NCBI GenBank assembly: GCA_963703745.1
Contig: CAVPFL010000002.1
Coordinates: 806,001-870,000, forward strand
Direction: 5' to 3'
DNA from: AP-15 sp963703745
GTDB lineage: Bacteria; Pseudomonadota; Alphaproteobacteria; ATCC43930; CGMCC-115725
Length of the DNA: 64,000 bases
The notes below the pieces were generated by a model that worked only from the letters and a program-made list of their open reading frames with translations, was not told where the DNA came from and searched no databases. This document shows, piece by piece, positions 54,603 through 63,760 of the stretch. The number at the start of each line of letters is the position of its first letter. Positions within the stretch are counted from its first letter, which is position 1. A program made the translations under genes and the position numbers.

Positions 54603-55163
54603 ATGCCGGAAGACGTGCTCCTTAATGATCTCCGGCGCCGCATGGACGGCGCTCTCGAAGTGTTGCGCAAGGAATTCGGAGGGCTAAGAACAGGCCGCGC
54701 GTCGGCGAGCCTGCTCGAGCCGATCATGGTCAACGCCTATGGAAATACCGTACCGCTCAATCAGGTGGCGGGCATTAACGTGCCCGAGCCGCGGATGATC
54801 ACCGTCCAGGTATGGGACCGCGGTGTCGTCAAGGCGGTCGACAAGGCCATTCGTGAATCCGGGCTCGACCTCAACCCGCAAACCGAGGGCCAGACGATCC
54901 GCGTTCCGATTCCCGACCTGAACGAGGAACGGCGCCGCAATCTGAGCCGTGTTGCAGCCAAATATGCCGAAGACGCCAGGATATCCGTCCGTAATGTGCG
55001 GCGCGACGGCATCGAGACGCTGCGCCGGCTCGAAAAGGAAAGCGAGATCTCGCAAGACGAGCACCGCAAACAGCAGCGCGAGGTCCAGCATCTAACCGAC
55101 GATTACATCAGGCGCATCGATGAAGCGTTAATGCAAAAGGACAGGGAGATTCTGCAAGTTTAA
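54603..55163 (+). CDS. frr: Ribosome recycling factor
   Basis: RRF, 186 residues, splits the post-termination ribosome with EF-G. RRMDGALEVLRKEFGGLRTG, RASASLLEPIMVNAYGNTVP and IRVPIPDLNEERRRNLSRVA are characteristic. It follows pyrH by 23 bases and its stop overlaps the uppS start by one base (TAATG). Confidence 0.96.
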   Translation: MPEDVLLNDLRRRMDGALEVLRKEFGGLRTGRASASLLEPIMVNAYGNTVPLNQVAGINVPEPRMITVQVWDRGVVKAVDKAIRESGLDLNPQTEGQTIRVPIPDLNEERRRNLSRVAAKYAEDARISVRNVRRDGIETLRRLEKESEISQDEHRKQQREVQHLTDDYIRRIDEALMQKDREILQV

Positions 55164-55906
55164 TGGCCGGTCGAGTGAACGCAGGCGCCACGCCGCGGGC
55201 GCCGCCGCGGCACATCGCGATCATCATGGACGGCAACGGGCGGTGGGCGAAGGCTCGCGGGATGCCACGAATTGCTGGACATCGTCGCGGCGCCGAAGCG
55301 GCGCGCCGCACCGTAATCGCGGCGGCCGAGTTGAGTGTCCGCTATCTGACGCTCTTCGGGTTCTCATCGGAAAACTGGAAAAGGCCGTCCGCGGAGATCC
55401 AGGATTTGATGGCGTTGCTGCGTCATTATTTGTGCGGCGAGATCGCCGAATTGCATCGCAACGGCGTTCGTCTGAAGGTCATTGGGCAACTTGCCCGCCT
55501 CGCGCCGGACATCGTGAGCCTGATCGAACACGCCGAAACCGTGACGCGCGACAATTCCCGAATTACTCTGACGATAGCCCTGTCTTATGGCGGTCGCGCC
55601 GAAATCGTTGCGGCGGTGCGGGCGATAGCGGCACAGGCAGCGAGCGGAGCGCTCGCTGCTGAGGAGGTGGACGAGGATTGTATTGCCCGCCATCTCTTCA
55701 CCGCAGATATTCCAGATCCGGACGTGTTGATCCGTACCAGCGGCGAGCAGCGCATCAGCAACTTTCTGCTGTGGCAATGCGCCTATTCCGAGCTGGTCTT
55801 CACCAAGACGCTGTGGCCCGATTTCTCCAAGCGCGACTTGGAGTGGGCGATCGATGAATTCTGCGGCCGGGAGCGGCGGTATGGAGCGTCGATTGGCTTA
55901 CGCTGA
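55163..55906 (+). CDS. uppS: Undecaprenyl pyrophosphate synthase
   Basis: A 247-residue cis-prenyltransferase, making the lipid carrier for cell wall and O-antigen. HIAIIMDGNGRWAKARGMPR with the catalytic Asp (residue 23), GHRRGAEAARR, LTLFGFSSENWKRP, DPDVLIRTSGEQRISNFLLW and FTKTLWPDF are conserved. It overlaps frr by one base and cdsA by about 26. Confidence 0.95.
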   Translation: MAGRVNAGATPRAPPRHIAIIMDGNGRWAKARGMPRIAGHRRGAEAARRTVIAAAELSVRYLTLFGFSSENWKRPSAEIQDLMALLRHYLCGEIAELHRNGVRLKVIGQLARLAPDIVSLIEHAETVTRDNSRITLTIALSYGGRAEIVAAVRAIAAQAASGALAAEEVDEDCIARHLFTADIPDPDVLIRTSGEQRISNFLLWQCAYSELVFTKTLWPDFSKRDLEWAIDEFCGRERRYGASIGLR

Positions 55907-56711
55907 ACACGGCTCGCTACGGCCGCGCGTGCTGTCGGCAATTACGCTTGCCCCATTGCCGATCGCGGCGATTTGGTTTGGATCGCCTTGGCTTCCGTTG
56001 CTGACCGCGCTGGCCGGCGCGTTAATGGCATGGGAATGGGGACGGCTTTGTCGTCCGGGTCGCTTTGGCGCGACAGGGATCGTACTTGTGGGGGTCGTTC
56101 TCGCCACGATTGCTACCGCCACGCTCGCCTCCCTCGGATTAGCCACGGGCTTCGCGCTTTTCGGTGCTGGCATCGTCTTTTGGTCGGCTCGAGGGCGATT
56201 GGATCTCCATCCGGAATGGACCGCGGTCGGTGCGCTCTGGGTAACGCTTCCTTGCATTTGCCTGCTGTGGCTCGCGCGCGGCGGCCCGAATGGGCGTGCG
56301 ACCCTGTTATGGGTCCTTGCCGTCGTCTGGGCGACTGATGTCGGTGCCTACGTGATCGGCAGGACGGCCGGTGGCCCTCGCCTCGCACCCCGCTGGAGCC
56401 CGCGCAAAACCTGGGCAGGACTCGCAGGTGGCGTGGCATGCGCCGCGCTCGCCGGCTGGGCGACCGCGGCATGGCTCGGGATTTCTCCGGCTTTGCCGCT
56501 CGTGCTCCTCAGTGCGGGCCTTGCGATTGTCGAGCAGTTCGGCGATCTTGCCGAGTCGTTGGCTAAGCGCAGGTTCGGCGTGAAGGACTCGAGCGGCCTC
56601 ATCCCCGGCCATGGCGGCCTCCTCGACAGGCTCGACGGTCTGCTTGCCGTGATCCCCGTCGTGGCGCTACTGACCCTGATCGACGGCCGCAGTGTCGTAG
56701 CGTGGCAATGA
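55881..56711 (+). CDS. cdsA: Phosphatidate cytidylyltransferase
   Basis: CdsA, 276 residues from ATG 55881, makes CDP-diacylglycerol for phospholipid synthesis. It is polytopic (for example FGATGIVLVGVVLATIATAT) and carries the signature KRRFGVKDSSGLIPGHGGLL-DRLDG near the C-terminus with its metal-binding Asp residues. The start overlaps uppS; a GTG-type start further in cannot be excluded. Its stop overlaps the dxr ATG (ATGA). Confidence 0.92.
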   Translation: MERRLAYAEHGSLRPRVLSAITLAPLPIAAIWFGSPWLPLLTALAGALMAWEWGRLCRPGRFGATGIVLVGVVLATIATATLASLGLATGFALFGAGIVFWSARGRLDLHPEWTAVGALWVTLPCICLLWLARGGPNGRATLLWVLAVVWATDVGAYVIGRTAGGPRLAPRWSPRKTWAGLAGGVACAALAGWATAAWLGISPALPLVLLSAGLAIVEQFGDLAESLAKRRFGVKDSSGLIPGHGGLLDRLDGLLAVIPVVALLTLIDGRSVVAWQ

Positions 56712-57925
56712 CCGCGCCCGATCACCTCGGTACCCATAAAGAAGGGATGCGGCGCGTCACGATCCTCGGTTCCACCGGCTCTGTCGGGCAGAACACCGTT
56801 GATCTGCTGTTGCGCAATCCGGCGGCGTTCGAGGTCGAGGGGCTTACCGCCAATCAGAACCCGGCCCGTTTGGCCGAACAAGCGCGGGCCTTGCGAGCGC
56901 GGTTCGCTGCGATTGCCGACCCCGTCCATTATCCGGCGCTGAAAGAGGCCCTCGCCGGTACTGGGATCGAGACGGCCTGTGGCGCTGAGGCCATCGTCGA
57001 GGCGGCGCTGCGTCCCGCCGACTGGGTGATGGCGGCAATCGTTGGCGCGGCCGGGCTGGCACCAACATTAGCGGCGATCCAGCGCGGGGCTATCGTCGCT
57101 TTGGCCAACAAAGAGGCTCTCGTGTGCGCCGGCGCCCTGGTCATGCAGGAAGTGACCCGCTGCCACGCGACGTTGTTGCCGGTTGACAGCGAGCACAATG
57201 CGATTTGGCAATGCTTTGATCTCGCCCGCGTTGACACAATCGAGCGGATCATTCTGACCGCGAGCGGCGGCCCGTTCCGCGAGCGAAACTTCGAGGACAT
57301 GCGGGGGGTCACGCCGCAGCAGGCCGTCGCCCATCCGAATTGGAGCATGGGAGCCAAGATCTCGGTCGATTCTGCGACGATGATGAATAAGGGGCTTGAG
57401 CTCATCGAGGCCCATCATCTCTTCCAGCTGCCGCTGGATCGCGTCGAAATCGTAGTTCATCCCCAGTCGATCGTTCATGGCGCGGTGGTCTACCGCGACG
57501 GCTCCGTGCTGGCGCAGCTCGGATCACCCGACATGCGCACGCCGATCGCTTATGCGCTCGCTTGGCCGGATCGAATCGAGACGCCGACTAAACGGCTCGA
57601 TTTGACCGCGATCGGTCGCCTTACCTTCGAGCCGCCTGACGAGCGACGTTTTCCTGCTCTGCGCGTCGCCCGGGAGGCGCTGATTCGCGGCGGCGGCTGT
57701 CCGACCGTCTTGAACGCGGCCAATGAAACCGCGGTTCATGCGTTTCTGGCGGGTCGCATCGGATTTCTTGAGATCGTCGAAACTGTGGAGCGCACGCTCG
57801 ATCAGCTGCCGGGTGGCAAGCTTGAATCTCTCGACGACGTCTATAATTTCGACGCAACGGCGCGGGAAGTTGCAACCAGGCTATCGAGTCACCGCGCACC
57901 CCCTGCGCTAACGGATCTGCGATGA
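56708..57925 (+). CDS. dxr: 1-deoxy-D-xylulose 5-phosphate reductoisomerase
   Basis: Dxr, 405 residues, makes 2-C-methyl-D-erythritol 4-phosphate in the MEP isoprenoid pathway. VTILGSTGSVGQNTVDLL is the NADPH site, ALANKEALVCAGALV and PVDSEHNAIWQC (DSEH, metal), SGGPFRE and NWSMGAKISVDSATMMNKG are family marks. The ATG at 56708 overlaps the cdsA stop; its own stop overlaps the rseP start (ATGA). Its product feeds UppS through IPP. Confidence 0.95.
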   Translation: MTAPDHLGTHKEGMRRVTILGSTGSVGQNTVDLLLRNPAAFEVEGLTANQNPARLAEQARALRARFAAIADPVHYPALKEALAGTGIETACGAEAIVEAALRPADWVMAAIVGAAGLAPTLAAIQRGAIVALANKEALVCAGALVMQEVTRCHATLLPVDSEHNAIWQCFDLARVDTIERIILTASGGPFRERNFEDMRGVTPQQAVAHPNWSMGAKISVDSATMMNKGLELIEAHHLFQLPLDRVEIVVHPQSIVHGAVVYRDGSVLAQLGSPDMRTPIAYALAWPDRIETPTKRLDLTAIGRLTFEPPDERRFPALRVAREALIRGGGCPTVLNAANETAVHAFLAGRIGFLEIVETVERTLDQLPGGKLESLDDVYNFDATAREVATRLSSHRAPPALTDLR

Positions 57926-59061
57926 TAGAATTTCTGCATCACGGCCTGACCTACATCGTTCCATTTCTAATGATTCTCACGGTGCTCGTGTTTGTCCATG
58001 AATTCGGCCACTATCTGATCGCCCGCTGGAATGGAGTCCGGGTCGAAGTTTTCTCGATCGGCTTTGGCGCGGAGTTGTTCGGATGGTGGGACCGCGCCGG
58101 GACGCGGTGGAAATTCAGCACGATCCCGCTCGGCGGGTATGTCAAGATGTTTGGCGACGCCGACGCCAGCTCCGGGCTTCCGGCTGCGGGAATTGCGCGA
58201 CTTGCCCAAGCAGACCGGGAGGTGTCATTCCACTACAAGAGGCTCGGCCAACGCGCGGCGATAGTCGCTGCCGGGCCCGCAGCGAATTTCGTGTTTGCGA
58301 TTGTTGTCTTGGCCGTTCTTTTCATGACCTTCGGCCAACCCTATACTCCGGCGGAAGTCGGGCAGGTGCAGCCGGGCAGCGCGGCCGAACAAGGCGGCAT
58401 TCGGCCTGGCGACATGATGCTCAGCATCGACGGACAACCTATCGCGCGTTTTGAGGATGTGCAGCAGGCTGTTCGCCTCAACCCCGGCGTCCCAATGGAC
58501 ATCGTGGTCAGGCGCGACGGTCGAGAGATCGAACTTCACGTCACGCCGACGCGGACTGAGCTGGTCGATCGCTTCGGCAATCGTTACGAGGTCGGGTTGC
58601 TCGGCATCGCTCGCAGCGGGATGGAGTACGTCAAACGGGATCCGCTGACCGCGGTACTGCAAGCTGGGACCGAGACCTGGGATCTTTCCATCGGGACGCT
58701 AAAGGCGATGTGGCAGATCGTCATCGGAACGCGCGCCGTCGACGAGCTCGGAGGTCCGCTGCGTATTGCTCAGATGTCCGGAGAGGTCGCCCAAGGTGGG
58801 ATAGTCGCGATACTGTGGTTCATGGCAGTCCTATCGATCAATCTTGGATTAATTAATCTGTTCCCGGTCCCAGTTCTTGATGGTGGTCATCTGCTATTCT
58901 ATGCAGCCGAAGCGGTTCGCGGGAAACCCCTGGGGCAGCGGGCGCAGGAATACGGCTTTCGCATCGGTCTGGCGTTGGTGCTGACGTTGATGGTGTTCGC
59001 CACCTGGAATGATCTCGTCCATCTCCGGATCGTGGAGTTTGTCAAAGGGCTTGTGACCTAA
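57922..59061 (+). CDS. rseP: Site-2 zinc metalloprotease RseP/MmpA
   Basis: A 379-residue intramembrane protease. The zinc motif HEFGH is at residues 26-30 in the first helix; then GFGAELFGWWDRAGTRWKFS, a PDZ domain (about 125-210; QPGSAAEQGGIRPGDMMLSI) and the third metal ligand in NLFPVPVLDGGHLLFY. RseP-type enzymes cut anti-sigma factors or PodJ-like proteins in regulated proteolysis. It is coupled to dxr and lies 47 bases before bamA, the usual order. Confidence 0.94.
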   Translation: MIEFLHHGLTYIVPFLMILTVLVFVHEFGHYLIARWNGVRVEVFSIGFGAELFGWWDRAGTRWKFSTIPLGGYVKMFGDADASSGLPAAGIARLAQADREVSFHYKRLGQRAAIVAAGPAANFVFAIVVLAVLFMTFGQPYTPAEVGQVQPGSAAEQGGIRPGDMMLSIDGQPIARFEDVQQAVRLNPGVPMDIVVRRDGREIELHVTPTRTELVDRFGNRYEVGLLGIARSGMEYVKRDPLTAVLQAGTETWDLSIGTLKAMWQIVIGTRAVDELGGPLRIAQMSGEVAQGGIVAILWFMAVLSINLGLINLFPVPVLDGGHLLFYAAEAVRGKPLGQRAQEYGFRIGLALVLTLMVFATWNDLVHLRIVEFVKGLVT

Positions 59062-59108
59062 GGCCGTCAAAGACCCAGGGGGCGGATGACAGCGGGGGTG
59101 GGGGTGTT

Positions 59109-61496
59109 TTGCGTTGCATCCGGTTAACGGTCGTATGGTGGTCGGTGCTGGGCGCGATTATTTTGATTGCGTCCGCAGCACCTAGATTGGTGGGGGCGCA
59201 GACCGTAGTTGGTGGCCCTGGGCTCGCTCAAATGGGCGGAGGAACAGTCGGCGATATCCGAATCGAGGGCGTGCAGCGGATCGAACCCGAAACAGTTCGC
59301 TCCTATCTGCTAATCCAGCCGGGTGATGCTTGGGACGACGAACGGGTGGACAAGTCGCTCAAGGCGCTGTTCGCTACAGGTCTGTTTGCCGATGTCAATT
59401 TAAGTCGGGTTGGGAACACCCTGGTCGTCAAGGTAGTAGAAAACCCAATCATAAATCGGATCGCGTTCGAAGGCACCCACAAGCTCGACGAAAAGGATCT
59501 CAATGCCGAGATCCAGCTTCGCCCGCGCGTTGTTTATACCCGCTCTCGGGTGCAGGCTGATGTCAAGCGCATCCTCGATCTCTATCGTCGGCACGGACGG
59601 TTTGGAGCCACTGTCGAGCCAAAGGTCATTCAACTCTCCGAAAACAGAGTAGATCTCGTTTTCGAGATCAACGAGGGCGAGTTTACTGGTGTGCGCGGCA
59701 TCAATTTCATTGGAAATCATCAGTTCAGCGAAGGCAAGCTCCGCGGGGTTATCCAAACGAAAGAAAGCCGCTGGTATCGGTTTCTGTCGACTGATGACAC
59801 CTACGATCCGGATCGTTTGACTTACGACCGCGAGCTGTTACGAAAGTTCTACTTGACGGAGGGATATGCTGATTTTCGGGTGATCTCGGCGGTTGCCGAG
59901 CTGACACCGGATCGCGACGGGTTTATTGTCACTTTCACCCTCGAAGAGGGCGAGCGCTATCGCTTCGGCAAGGTCGACGTCGATATCAAGCTCAAGGATT
60001 TGCCGCCGGAGGCAGTGCTCCCGCTTTTGACGGTCCATTCGGGCGACTGGTACAATGCCGATGCCGTCGAAAAGTCGATTTCGGTGCTAACCGAGGCGCT
60101 TGGCAACCGGGGCTATGCCTTTGTCGAGATCAAGCCCAACATCACGCGAAATCGTGAAGACCATACGATCGACATTACTTTCGGCGTGCAGGAGGGTCCA
60201 CAGGTTTACGTCGAGCGGATCGACATCGTCGGTAACGTTCGCACCCTCGACAAGGTGATACGCCGTGAGTTCCAGCTGGTCGAGGGCGATGCCTTCAACA
60301 CGACTAAGATGCAACGCTCACAGCAGCGCATCAAGAATCTGAGCTTCTTTAAGAAGGTTGAGGTGACAAATGCCCAGGGATCGGCGCCGGACAAGACGGT
60401 TGTGACCGCCGAGGTTGAAGAACAATCGACCGGGGAACTCTCATTGGGACTCGGCTTCTCGACCACAGATGGGCCGCTCGCCGATATCAACATTCGCGAG
60501 CGGAATTTCCTCGGACGCGGTCAAGATCTGCGAATTGGGGCGGTGGTTTCGTTACGGTCTCAGCAGGTCGACCTTAGTTTTACAGAGCCCTATTTCTTGG
60601 ATAAGAATATCGCTGCTGGAATCGATATTTTCGAAGTGAAGACTAGCCCGACAGCGAATTTCTTTAGCGGGGTAACGCCTCCTTACCAACAATTTTCTTA
60701 CGGTGGGGCGCTTCGTGCAGGGTACCAGATCACGGACAACCTGCGCCAAACATTCAAGTACACGGCGCGATCCGACGATATTATAAACCTTCAGAGCAAC
60801 ACATCGCTGTTCATCGTGCTCGAATCGGGGGAGCATCTGACCTCGGAGATCGGTCAGGTTCTGTTATACGATCGCCGGGACGATCGGCTCGACCCGACGA
60901 GCGGCTATTACGCTTCGGTCGGTAATGACTTTGCCGGTGTCGGCTTTGGCGTTGACTATGTACGCAATAAAGCGAATTTTGGCTATTACTACTCGGTCGC
61001 ACCGGAATGGGTGTTGAGTTTGACCGGAGAAGCGGGCGACATCCTCGGTTGGAATGGCCAAAACGTGCTCCTTCAGGATCGGTTTTTTGTCGGCGGCGAC
61101 AATCTGCGGGGCTTTCAAAGCGCCGGGATCGGCCCCCGCGACTCGGTAAGCGGCGACGCTCTTGGCGGGCAGAAATATTATGTCGGTTCCGTCACCCTGG
61201 GGGTGCCGCTCGGGCTACCCAAGGAGCTTGGGTTGAGCGGACGTGTCTTTACCGATTTCGGCACACTGTACCAAATCGAACCGACAAACATCGTGCTCAC
61301 TCCCGCTCAGCTCGCGCAAACAGGAGGCGTCCAGCCGCAAGTCGAACAAAGCCCCGCTACTCGTGTGAGCGCCGGCATCGGTGTGTCCTGGAAGTCTCCG
61401 GTTGGTCCTATCCGCCTCGATCTCGCCTACCCGATCAGGAAGGAGAGCTTCGACAAGACCCAGTTTTTTAGAGTCAGCTTTGGGACGAAGTTTTGA
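59109..61496 (+). CDS. bamA: Outer membrane protein assembly factor BamA
   Basis: BamA, 795 residues, inserts beta-barrel proteins into the outer membrane. A signal peptide (WWSVLGAIILIASAAPRLVG, cut after about GAQ) precedes five POTRA domains (IRIEGVQRIEPETVRSYLLI starts the first; the fifth ends near 430) and a 16-strand barrel with DRFFVGGDNLRGFQSAGIGP (the VRGF/LRGF loop) and C-terminal RVSFGTKF ending in Phe. The start appears to be TTG 59109 behind a G-rich run; no ATG is available. The stop shares a base with the skp ATG. Confidence 0.95.
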   Translation: MRCIRLTVVWWSVLGAIILIASAAPRLVGAQTVVGGPGLAQMGGGTVGDIRIEGVQRIEPETVRSYLLIQPGDAWDDERVDKSLKALFATGLFADVNLSRVGNTLVVKVVENPIINRIAFEGTHKLDEKDLNAEIQLRPRVVYTRSRVQADVKRILDLYRRHGRFGATVEPKVIQLSENRVDLVFEINEGEFTGVRGINFIGNHQFSEGKLRGVIQTKESRWYRFLSTDDTYDPDRLTYDRELLRKFYLTEGYADFRVISAVAELTPDRDGFIVTFTLEEGERYRFGKVDVDIKLKDLPPEAVLPLLTVHSGDWYNADAVEKSISVLTEALGNRGYAFVEIKPNITRNREDHTIDITFGVQEGPQVYVERIDIVGNVRTLDKVIRREFQLVEGDAFNTTKMQRSQQRIKNLSFFKKVEVTNAQGSAPDKTVVTAEVEEQSTGELSLGLGFSTTDGPLADINIRERNFLGRGQDLRIGAVVSLRSQQVDLSFTEPYFLDKNIAAGIDIFEVKTSPTANFFSGVTPPYQQFSYGGALRAGYQITDNLRQTFKYTARSDDIINLQSNTSLFIVLESGEHLTSEIGQVLLYDRRDDRLDPTSGYYASVGNDFAGVGFGVDYVRNKANFGYYYSVAPEWVLSLTGEAGDILGWNGQNVLLQDRFFVGGDNLRGFQSAGIGPRDSVSGDALGGQKYYVGSVTLGVPLGLPKELGLSGRVFTDFGTLYQIEPTNIVLTPAQLAQTGGVQPQVEQSPATRVSAGIGVSWKSPVGPIRLDLAYPIRKESFDKTQFFRVSFGTKF

Positions 61497-62227
61497 TGTT
61501 GCTATGGTATTCTCGCCTCTCGTCTCTGTTGTTACTACTCCTGTGCTTTCTCGCCGGCAGCGCCGTGGCGCAAGCGCCACCCGCGCCCTCGCCGCCAACC
61601 CAGGCCCCCCAACCGCCAGCGCCACCTCCTCCTGCACCGTTGCCAACGGCGCAGAACCTGACCGTAATGGTGGTCGATGTTCAGGCGCTTTTGCAAAATT
61701 CGAAGGCGGCCAGGATGGTTCGTAGCCAGATCGAACAAAAGCGTGGCGAGTACACTAAGGAGATTTCGCACCAGGAGGAGTCGCTGCGCGCCGAACGTGA
61801 CGCATTGCAGCGGCAGCAAGCGTCGCTTTCTCCGGAAGCGTTAAATCAGAAGGGGCGCGATTTTCAACAGAAAGTCAATGATCTTGAACGAAATGTTCAA
61901 GGCAAACGGCAAGCATTGGAGAAGTCAAACGGTGATGCACTTCAAAAAATCCAGGAGGAGATGCTTAAAATCATTGCTGATATTGCAAAACAGCGAAAGG
62001 CCAACCTAGTGTTTCAGCGGACCGATCTCGTGCTTTTCGACCAGGCGTTCGATGTGACGGATGAAGTGCTGCAAAAGCTGGACGAGCAGATGCCGACCCT
62101 CACGGTCAACTTCGTCGCTCCGGTGCCTCCTAGCGCGAGTGCCTCACCCCCAGCCGCTGCTGCGCCGAGCACCCCGGCGGCCGCCAACCCCAACCCCAAC
62201 CCCAGCCCTAAGCCCAAGAAGAAGTGA
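61496..62227 (+). CDS. OmpH/Skp-family periplasmic chaperone with proline-rich tails
   Basis: A 243-residue Skp-like chaperone that carries outer-membrane proteins to BamA. After the signal peptide (LLLLLLCFLAGSAVAQA) come about 30 residues rich in Pro (PSPPTQAPQPPAPPPPAPLP), then the Skp core from VMVVDVQALLQNSKAARMVR with its long coiled coil (EESLRAERDALQRQQASLSP) and LVFQRTDLVLFDQAFDVTDE. The C-terminus adds another Ala/Pro/Asn tail ending in PKPKKK. The usual Skp is about 160-170 residues, so both tails are extra. Its place after bamA and before lpxD is normal. Confidence 0.88.
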   Translation: MLLWYSRLSSLLLLLLCFLAGSAVAQAPPAPSPPTQAPQPPAPPPPAPLPTAQNLTVMVVDVQALLQNSKAARMVRSQIEQKRGEYTKEISHQEESLRAERDALQRQQASLSPEALNQKGRDFQQKVNDLERNVQGKRQALEKSNGDALQKIQEEMLKIIADIAKQRKANLVFQRTDLVLFDQAFDVTDEVLQKLDEQMPTLTVNFVAPVPPSASASPPAAAAPSTPAAANPNPNPSPKPKKK

Positions 62228-62258
62228 TACAGGGCCGGACCAAGCCGGCGGAGGACAG

Positions 62259-63284
62259 ATGGCCGATCCGCGCTTCTTCGATCGAGCCGGGCCCTTCACG
62301 CTCGAAGCACTCGCGGCGCTGAGCGGCGCGCGGATGCTGGATCCGCAGACTGGTGCGCGGCTATATCGCGATGTCGGTCCGCTCGAAACGGCCGGCCCAG
62401 AGGACGTGAGTTTTCTCGAAAATCGAAAATATTTAGAAACGTTCCTACGCTCTCGAGCCGGAGCGGCGTTCGTCGACGAGCATGTCGCCGGGCGCGCGCC
62501 GCCCGGGATGGCGGTGCTTGTGAGCAACGAACCCTATCGGGCTTTTGCCCTCGCCGCGCAAGCCTTCTACCCCGCGCGGCTGATTGTCCCTCGTCGCGCA
62601 CCTTCGGCGGTGATCGATCGGACGGCGAGCGTGCCCGAGGATTGCGATGTCGGACCAAATGCGGTGATCGAGCATGGTGCGCGGCTAGGGCGGCGCTGCC
62701 AGGTCGGGGCGAACACGGTAATCGCGGCCGGGGTAGAAATTGGCGACGACTGCCGAATTGGCCCTAATGTCACACTCAGTCATTGCGTGATCGGATCGCG
62801 CGTCGTGCTGCACCCGGGTGTGCGGATCGGCCAAGAAGGTTTCGGTTTCGCGCCCGATCCGGCAGGTCCGATCAAAGTCCCTCAGCTTGGGCGGGTCCTG
62901 ATCGGCGATGATGTGGACATCGGCGCCAACACCACGATCGATCGCGGGTCGGGACGGGACACCGTGATCGGTCCAGGTTCGATGATTGATAATCTGGTGC
63001 AAATCGGGCACAACGTCATCCTTGGGCGATGCTGCATCCTCGCCGGTCAGGTCGGGATCTCCGGAAGCACCAGACTCGACGATTTTGTCATGGTCGGGGG
63101 CCAAGGTGGGCTCGCCGGCCATTTGCATATCGGGAGCGGTGCGCGTATCGCCGCGAAGAGCGGGATCATGCGCGACATCCCAGCCGGAGAGACGGTGTGC
63201 GGCAGTCCCGCGGTTCCGCTAACTGATTTCATGAGGCAGACCGCCGTGCTGCAACGTCTCGCCAGGAAGAAAGAAAAGTTATGA
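62259..63284 (+). CDS. lpxD: UDP-3-O-acylglucosamine N-acyltransferase
   Basis: LpxD, 341 residues from ATG 62259 (GGAGGA upstream), adds the second acyl chain in lipid A synthesis. The N-terminal uridine-binding domain (AGPEDVSFLENRKYLETFLR) is followed by a left-handed beta-helix of hexapeptide repeats (for example IGDDVDIGANTTIDRGSG) with the catalytic His in MIDNLVQIGHNVILG. Its stop overlaps the fabZ start (ATGA). Confidence 0.95.
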   Translation: MADPRFFDRAGPFTLEALAALSGARMLDPQTGARLYRDVGPLETAGPEDVSFLENRKYLETFLRSRAGAAFVDEHVAGRAPPGMAVLVSNEPYRAFALAAQAFYPARLIVPRRAPSAVIDRTASVPEDCDVGPNAVIEHGARLGRRCQVGANTVIAAGVEIGDDCRIGPNVTLSHCVIGSRVVLHPGVRIGQEGFGFAPDPAGPIKVPQLGRVLIGDDVDIGANTTIDRGSGRDTVIGPGSMIDNLVQIGHNVILGRCCILAGQVGISGSTRLDDFVMVGGQGGLAGHLHIGSGARIAAKSGIMRDIPAGETVCGSPAVPLTDFMRQTAVLQRLARKKEKL

Positions 63285-63750
63285 TCGATCCGACTTGCGC
63301 CGAGGAGCAAGTCACGCAAGTCAACGTTCAGCGGATCATGGAAATGATCCCGCATCGCCATCCGTTTTTAATGATCGACAAGGTCGTTGACATGGTGGCG
63401 AACGCGCGGGCGACCGGCATCAAGAACGTATCGATCAACGAAAATTATTTTCAGGGTCATTTCCCGGCGCGGCCCGTGATGCCAGGAGTGCTGATCATCG
63501 AGGCGATGGCGCAAACCGCCGCGGTCCTGGTAGTCCATACTTTGGGCCCGAGTCGGAAGGCAAGCTGGTCTATTTCATGAGCGTCGACAATGCCCGGTTT
63601 CGGCGTCCGGTGTTTCCCGGCGACCGGCTCGATGTGCACGTCACCAAACAGCGTCATCGCGGCAATGTGTGGAAGTTCGAGGGCAAGGCAAAGGTCGGGG
63701 ACAATTTGATGGCCGAAGCCGTATTTGCGGCGATGATTCTGAACGAATAG
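63281..63750 (+). pseudogene. fabZ: 3-hydroxyacyl-ACP dehydratase FabZ, interrupted by a frameshift
   Basis: The first frame has MEMIPHRHPFLMIDKVVDMV (catalytic His), NYFQGHFPARPVMPGVLIIE (catalytic Glu) and ends wrongly at 63580 after TLGPSRKASWSIS. The other frame continues naturally from about 63560: ESEGKLVYFMSVDNARFRRP, VFPGDRLDVHVTKQRHRGNV, to MILNE at 63750. One missing base in the GGCCCGAG run (about 63546-63553) restores a full 155-residue-type FabZ. The gene is normally essential for fatty acid synthesis, so a sequencing or assembly error is more likely than a real loss. It sits between lpxD and lpxA as usual. Confidence 0.85.
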
Positions 63751-63760
63751 ACAGTCAGCG

